In this document: positions 59,606 to 64,000 of the stretch, one piece after another
How positions within the stretch are numbered: position 1 is the first letter of the stretch
How the letters are laid out: the number at the start of each line of letters is the position of its first letter
Source: Rufibacter sp. XAAS-G3-1
GTDB taxonomy: Bacteria > Bacteroidota > Bacteroidia > Cytophagales > Hymenobacteraceae
Direction of reading: 5' to 3'
Assembly (NCBI RefSeq): GCF_013623775.1
Contig: NZ_JABFAM010000004.1
Coordinates: forward strand, 62,001 to 126,000
Length of the DNA: 64,000 bases
Made by a program: the position numbers and the translations under genes
Notes under the pieces: model-generated
The model's database searches: none
What the model saw: the letters and a program-made list of their open reading frames with translations, nothing else
What the model was told of the DNA's origin: nothing

Positions 59606-61456
59606 TTAATACCCCGGGTTCTGAATGATTTCCCGGCTGTTCTGCGTCTCTATCAACGGAATAGGGTACAAGTACATTCTCTTTTCAAAGGCCCGGTTCT
59701 CCAAGGGGGTGCGCACATGGAACCCGGCACTGCCAGCGTCTAGATTCATGCCGTGGAAGAGGCCACCTTGCCCGCCCTCGCCTGGCTTATTCTCGGCAAT
59801 CATCCATCTTCTGGCATCAAAGTAGCGTTGCCCTTCTGTGGCTAGTTCAACCCGGCTCTCCTTTCTGATGGCTTCCCGTTGCAGGGCCTGGTTTCCAGCC
59901 ATCTGCGGTTTTATGGTCGCCAGCTTCGGGATGCCGCCTCTTTCTCTCACTCTGTCCACATACTCTAGAACGCGGGGATCTGCGGGATTCACTTCGTTCA
60001 GGGCCTCTGCATAGAGCAGGTAGAACTCCGCTAAGCGGAAGAGAATAGCCGGTCTGTAAACAGATCTGGGGCTAGTGCCAGAATTATAGACTTGCCGGTT
60101 CAGGCGTTTGTAATTGATATAACCCGTCCGGATATCAATGTTTTCGCCTTTGTCACTATTACCGCCTTTATAGAACCAGATTTGCTGATTGCCTACGTGC
60201 CATTTACGGCCATTGTAAAACACACTGTTGTAGAACCTGGGCTCACGGTTTATGTACATACGGGAAATGCCCGCCCCGTTTTGCTTTGTAAGGTCTTCAG
60301 TGGCGGTAGATAAACCGTCTTCTCTGTATAACGGAGACTCCTCAATGGGCAAACCATCCATCATAAAGTAATCATCTACATACTCCTGCACCAAACCAAT
60401 GACACCAGTACCAGAAGTACCGCCCAGAGTGCCTCTGGGAAGCGAGCGGGCATCAATCCCTACTTTGGCAGAGTTGGAGACGTTGCCCCAGGCATCCCCT
60501 ACGTCTGAGCGGGCAAAGATGACTTCTTCATTGTATTTCTGGAACACCTCATAAACGCTCTTGTGTGGGTCATACACATTGTTGGTGTAGGCCTTGTACA
60601 GTCTGTAATGCCCTTGCTCAGCATAGTCAATGAACTCCTGCGTGGCCATTAAGGCCTTGTTCCATTTGTTTTGATCCCGGGCCGGGAACAACTGCTTGCC
60701 ATCTGGGTTTCTAAGGGCCAAGGCCTCTGTGTACCCCCCGTTAAAAAGCGGGCTGGCGGCATACACCATTAACTTTGCCCGCACCGCCAAGGCGGTGCCT
60801 TTGGTTGGAACGGCCAGGCGGGTCTGGTCAGACAGGTTAGGATCCTTTAACTCATTCGCCACAGCGGTTAATTCATTATAGATAAAATTAACTACCTCAT
60901 CTACAGAGTTTCTAGGGAAGTCTATGTTAGGATCAACTGGATTAGCTAAAGTAGTCATGATGGGAATAGGCCCATACAGTTCAAACAGCAGGTAGTGATA
61001 GTAGGCCCTTAAAAACCTGGCTTGGGCTTTAAGGTCATTCAGTTCTGCCTCATCAAGGAAAGACACCAAAGTACCCGTCTGGGGGATTACCCTTGCATTT
61101 TCAAGGAACATGTTCGCCTGCCTTATTTCCCGGTAAAACCCCCACCTGGAGAAATTAGCATGGGCTGAGTTATAAGGAACGGTGTTAAATTCCGCCACAT
61201 TTCTAAATTCAATTTCATCTGCCATCCAGGTCCAGGGATTGTCTTGTCCGTTAGCGGTGTTAAACCACATGTTTCCTGAGTTTGGAATAGCATTGTAGAT
61301 GCTTCTATGGAATCTTCTAACCTCTTCCGGATTGGAAAAGATACTTTCCATGGTGCGTTCTTCCGCTAATTCATCTGCCACATCAAGATAGTCTTCGCAG
61401 GAACTCAGATACAAGAAGGACGTTAATAAGCCAATAATTGTGAATATCTTTTTCAT
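59606..61456 (-). CDS. SusD/RagB-family glycan-binding lipoprotein
   Basis: A 616-residue surface glycan-binding lipoprotein that partners the SusC transporter. The lipobox is YLSSC (cysteine 20), followed by the typical EDYLDVADELAEERTMESIFSNPEEV. The TPR-like scaffold is seen in RFLRAYYHYLLFELYGPIPIM near 134-154, and the C-terminal SusD domain in AILFRLAEFYLLYAEALNEVNP near 470-492 and ESRVELATEGQRYFDARRWM near 538-557. The ATG at 61456 gives the lipobox at the correct distance. It starts 11 bases after the SusC stop codon, the standard SusCD operon order. Confidence 0.95.
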   Translation of the reverse strand: MKKIFTIIGLLTSFLYLSSCEDYLDVADELAEERTMESIFSNPEEVRRFHRSIYNAIPNSGNMWFNTANGQDNPWTWMADEIEFRNVAEFNTVPYNSAHANFSRWGFYREIRQANMFLENARVIPQTGTLVSFLDEAELNDLKAQARFLRAYYHYLLFELYGPIPIMTTLANPVDPNIDFPRNSVDEVVNFIYNELTAVANELKDPNLSDQTRLAVPTKGTALAVRAKLMVYAASPLFNGGYTEALALRNPDGKQLFPARDQNKWNKALMATQEFIDYAEQGHYRLYKAYTNNVYDPHKSVYEVFQKYNEEVIFARSDVGDAWGNVSNSAKVGIDARSLPRGTLGGTSGTGVIGLVQEYVDDYFMMDGLPIEESPLYREDGLSTATEDLTKQNGAGISRMYINREPRFYNSVFYNGRKWHVGNQQIWFYKGGNSDKGENIDIRTGYINYKRLNRQVYNSGTSPRSVYRPAILFRLAEFYLLYAEALNEVNPADPRVLEYVDRVRERGGIPKLATIKPQMAGNQALQREAIRKESRVELATEGQRYFDARRWMIAENKPGEGGQGGLFHGMNLDAGSAGFHVRTPLENRAFEKRMYLYPIPLIETQNSREIIQNPGY

Positions 61457-61467
61457 TGTGACTTCAA

Positions 61468-64000
61468 TTAAAATGTAACCTCTAAACCAGCCGTCCACAT
61501 TCTTGGCAATGGATACCTGGTACCGCCGCCACTACTTCCCATTTCTGGGTCATAGATCTTCACCTTATCCCAAACCGCCACGTTCTGGCCCATGATGTAA
61601 ACCCTGGCTGCTTGCATCTTACCCAGTTTCAGAAGGTTGTCTTCAAAATTATAGCCAACTTCAACGTTCTTCAGCCTTAGGAAGGCGCCGTCTCTCAGCC
61701 ACCAAGAGCTTTGGGTGTTGGTGTTCCCCATGTTGGCATAATGCAGGCGGGGGAAGAAGACATCCTGTGACGGGTTCTCTGCTGTCCACCTGGATTCAAC
61801 AATCTCTTGCCGCACGTTGCTTTCCGTTAGACCCCAGTGGAAAGGCATGAACATATTGGAGGCATTATTAAGGTTTACGGTAACATTATCTACCCCTTGG
61901 AAAAATACGCTCCCGTAGAAACCTTTATACCCCACGGTAGCCCCAAAGCCATACACTATTTCTGGCAGGTAAGGATGAAACCAGTCATTGGTTCTGTCAA
62001 AATCATCAATGATGCCATCATTGTTTAAGTCAACATACTTTATGTCGCCAGGCATTACCTGCGCTATAAACCGTTGCTGCGCAACACCCTCCTTTAAAGC
62101 ATATTGCTTATTACCGTTAGAACCCGTAGTCACGTCAAAGTCGTTTTCTTCAAATAGGCGTTCTGCAATGAGCATTCCTTCCACAGCGCCTAGCCGGGTA
62201 CCGGTTCTATTCATCCAATCGTGCGCCTTGGGCACTTCATCCATCTCAATCTGCTTGTTGCGGGCAAAGGTGAAGGTTCCTCTTCCAGAGAAAGACCAAT
62301 TCCCTATGTCATGCCGCAGATCAATACTGCCGTCAAAACCCTTGTTGGTCACCTCCCCATAATTCAGCCAAGGTGATTGTCTGAAACCGGCCACGCCCGA
62401 AATAGTCTGCCGAGTTAAGAGAATGTCTGTTCTGTGATTATTGAAGTAATCGGCCACCAGGTTCACCCTTCCGTTCCAGAGGCTTACATCTATCCCTACG
62501 TTCCGCTTCATTTCTATTTCCCAAGAAAGGAAAGGAGAAGCAAACCGGCCTTCATTCAACCCAACAATGCTGTTCAAGGCCCCGGTGCTTCCTATTCCAA
62601 AACTGTAGGCGCCACCGTCTCCGAAGGTAGGACGGTACGGAAATCTGTTCGCATCACCCCCAAACACATCGTCATTACCGGTGCGGCCTATGGATCCACG
62701 GATTTTAAGCATCTGAACGGTTGCTTTCAGCGCCTCTGGGAAGAAAGCCTCATTGGCTACATTCCAGGCTACCCCAACTGCGGGGAAGAACCCGAAGCGA
62801 TATCCGGCTGCAAAGTTCTCACTTCCCGTAGACCCAAAGCTCGCCTCAATTGAATACCGGTTGTCATAGGCATAGATAGCCCTACCCGTAAAACCTTGCA
62901 CCTTGAAGGCTAATGCCTGATTATGCTCTTGTCTGTCTTTTTGGTAATAAAGCAACAACCCGTTCACATCATGACGGCCAAACTGTCTTTTGTAATCCAA
63001 GGCAGACTCTAAATAGATTCTTCTGGTACCGGTGTTGCTTTCGCCAGGCTCCCCAAATTTTGTTCCCCTTTGAATTGGGGTAAGAATCAGGTTTCCATCT
63101 TTGTCTCTGCCGGTGGCATTGAAAGTATCTGGAGTTCTGTACCTAGTGCTTCTAAACTGTGCGTCTGAATCATAAGACACAGCCCCCCTTATTTTCAACC
63201 CACTGGTCAGGAAATCAAGCTTTTGTTCTAAATCTATTCTGCTTTGAATCATACTGCGCCATTCCTTGGCATAGCCAGACTCAACCACCGCAACATAAGG
63301 GCTGGTTTTGTTTCCGTTCCACTGGGGGTGCTGGCCTAACTCACCGGTAGAGTACCGGGCCGGGAAAAGGTGCGGGGGTATTCTGGAAATCCTCTCAAAG
63401 ATGTTACCGGAACTAAACCCTGGATAAGAGGTCATGACATACTGCCCGGCCAAGTCAACCCTCAAAAGCGTTGATTTAGTTACGTCAATATCAACGTTGC
63501 TTCTTAGATTATAACGCTTCAGCCCGGCGTCTTTGCTGAACTCGGGGTTTACCTGGTAATAACCAGACTCCTGGAAATAGGCCCCTGAAGTGAAGAAACG
63601 GAAACGCTCACTGCCTCCCCTAAAGTTTAAGGTATGCCTGGTGTTCCAGGTATGGTCACGCATGACAATGTCCCACCAGTTGCTGTTGGGGTAGAGATCC
63701 GGATCTTCCCCAGATCTGTATTTCTCCAGGATGTCTTCGCTATACGCTGGGCTGCCGCCCTCATTTACCAGCGCCTCGTTGTAAAGCCGCAGGTAATCAT
63801 AAGAGTTTGCGTATTGGGGAACACGCGTTGGGGTCTGGATACTTGTTTCACCACGGTAGGTGACTCTGGTTTTCTGCACCTTTCCTCGCTTGGAGGTAAT
63901 CAGGACTACGCCGTTGGCACCCTCTGCACCATAGATGGCCGTGGCAGAGGCGTCTTTCAGAATGGTAAGGGTTTCAATCTCATCTGGCTCTATGTCACTT
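61468..64000 (-). CDS. SusC/RagA-type TonB-dependent transporter, partial
   Basis: Only the C-terminal part (about 844 residues) is in the window; the frame is open to the right edge, so the signal peptide, carboxypeptidase-D-like domain and start of the plug are outside. The plug-domain signature is seen right at the edge: EIETLTILKDASATAIYGAE and NGVVLITSKRGK. The rest is a 22-strand beta barrel with repeated aromatic-ending strands and a final WTAGLEVTF ending in phenylalanine. With SusD it imports glycan fragments in a TonB-dependent manner and is normally the first gene of the locus. Substrate can only be inferred from the downstream enzymes. Confidence 0.95.
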   Translation of the reverse strand, partial: SDIEPDEIETLTILKDASATAIYGAEGANGVVLITSKRGKVQKTRVTYRGETSIQTPTRVPQYANSYDYLRLYNEALVNEGGSPAYSEDILEKYRSGEDPDLYPNSNWWDIVMRDHTWNTRHTLNFRGGSERFRFFTSGAYFQESGYYQVNPEFSKDAGLKRYNLRSNVDIDVTKSTLLRVDLAGQYVMTSYPGFSSGNIFERISRIPPHLFPARYSTGELGQHPQWNGNKTSPYVAVVESGYAKEWRSMIQSRIDLEQKLDFLTSGLKIRGAVSYDSDAQFRSTRYRTPDTFNATGRDKDGNLILTPIQRGTKFGEPGESNTGTRRIYLESALDYKRQFGRHDVNGLLLYYQKDRQEHNQALAFKVQGFTGRAIYAYDNRYSIEASFGSTGSENFAAGYRFGFFPAVGVAWNVANEAFFPEALKATVQMLKIRGSIGRTGNDDVFGGDANRFPYRPTFGDGGAYSFGIGSTGALNSIVGLNEGRFASPFLSWEIEMKRNVGIDVSLWNGRVNLVADYFNNHRTDILLTRQTISGVAGFRQSPWLNYGEVTNKGFDGSIDLRHDIGNWSFSGRGTFTFARNKQIEMDEVPKAHDWMNRTGTRLGAVEGMLIAERLFEENDFDVTTGSNGNKQYALKEGVAQQRFIAQVMPGDIKYVDLNNDGIIDDFDRTNDWFHPYLPEIVYGFGATVGYKGFYGSVFFQGVDNVTVNLNNASNMFMPFHWGLTESNVRQEIVESRWTAENPSQDVFFPRLHYANMGNTNTQSSWWLRDGAFLRLKNVEVGYNFEDNLLKLGKMQAARVYIMGQNVAVWDKVKIYDPEMGSSGGGTRYPLPRMWTAGLEVTF

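Noticed and set aside
1-64000. tRNA, rRNA or CRISPR array
   Set aside because: No cloverleaf with a T-arm consensus, no rRNA signature and no regularly spaced direct repeats were found by eye; the repeats present are dispersed palindromes.

Overview
The window looks like the chromosome of a Bacteroidota bacterium, most likely a Cytophagales member of the Hymenobacteraceae (Rufibacter, Nibribacter or Pontibacter relatives). The evidence is a SusC/SusD pair with a large glycan-degradation locus, TACCTTTG-type -7 promoter boxes, a SecA of about 1,130 residues, an ECF sigma / anti-sigma / beta-repeat protein trio, and a membrane-anchored MutS-like ATPase. Genus is inferred from overall gene style, not from a marker gene. 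No rRNA, tRNA, CRISPR array or transposase gene was recognised.

Layout. 1-8 kb: two small hypothetical proteins, a MutS-like membrane ATPase, a RidA-family protein, the ECF sigma operon and a DUF4442 protein. 7.7-12.5 kb: an aldehyde dehydrogenase plus SMP-30-like pair, a DegP/HtrA protease and an Hsp20 chaperone. 13.3-16.6 kb: an OprP-like porin, an M20 amidohydrolase and a small winged-helix-like protein. 17.9-22.5 kb: secA-deoC-SPOR lipoprotein operon. 23-28 kb: a surface-polysaccharide cassette with a glycosyltransferase, UDP-galactopyranose mutase and an unusual GH1 glycosidase fused to an RmlD-like reductase. 28-38.6 kb: acetyltransferase, GT2 glycosyltransferase, dapF, an rRNA-methyltransferase-like enzyme, a Ppx/GppA phosphatase, a 785-residue TPR-like periplasmic protein, an Ldh-type dehydrogenase and a small secreted protein. 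38.8 kb to the right edge: a polysaccharide utilization locus, all on the minus strand, reading SusC, SusD, GH43, GH127, GH35, GH20, CE15-like esterase, GH-A clan glycosidase, two tandem sialidase-fold lipoproteins with CBM9-like tails, a LacI-type regulator and a GH109-like enzyme. SusC runs off the right end.

Function. The enzyme set of the PUL (alpha- and beta-L-arabinofuranose, beta-galactose, beta-HexNAc and uronoyl-ester activities) fits an arabinose/galactose-rich plant glycan such as arabinogalactan protein or a pectic side chain; this is inference. The regulator gene carries a nine-A run right after its only good ATG that puts the helix-turn-helix one base out of frame, so expression would need slippage, or the run is a phase switch or a sequence error.

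Non-coding DNA is the other striking part. More than thirty intergenic sites carry a roughly 40-base imperfect palindrome with core GGCCTGTTTT-loop-AAAACAGGCC. Several copies have locus-specific outer arms that still pair perfectly. Most lie just downstream of a gene or operon, including most large gaps of the PUL, and none lies in a tight intra-operon junction. Around them is a mosaic of other palindromic modules in a recurring order, a 162-bp MITE-like pair, a diverged ~450-bp repeat pair and an inverted pair of GGAGTTCCACTCC arrays. No enzyme that could mobilise them is visible here.
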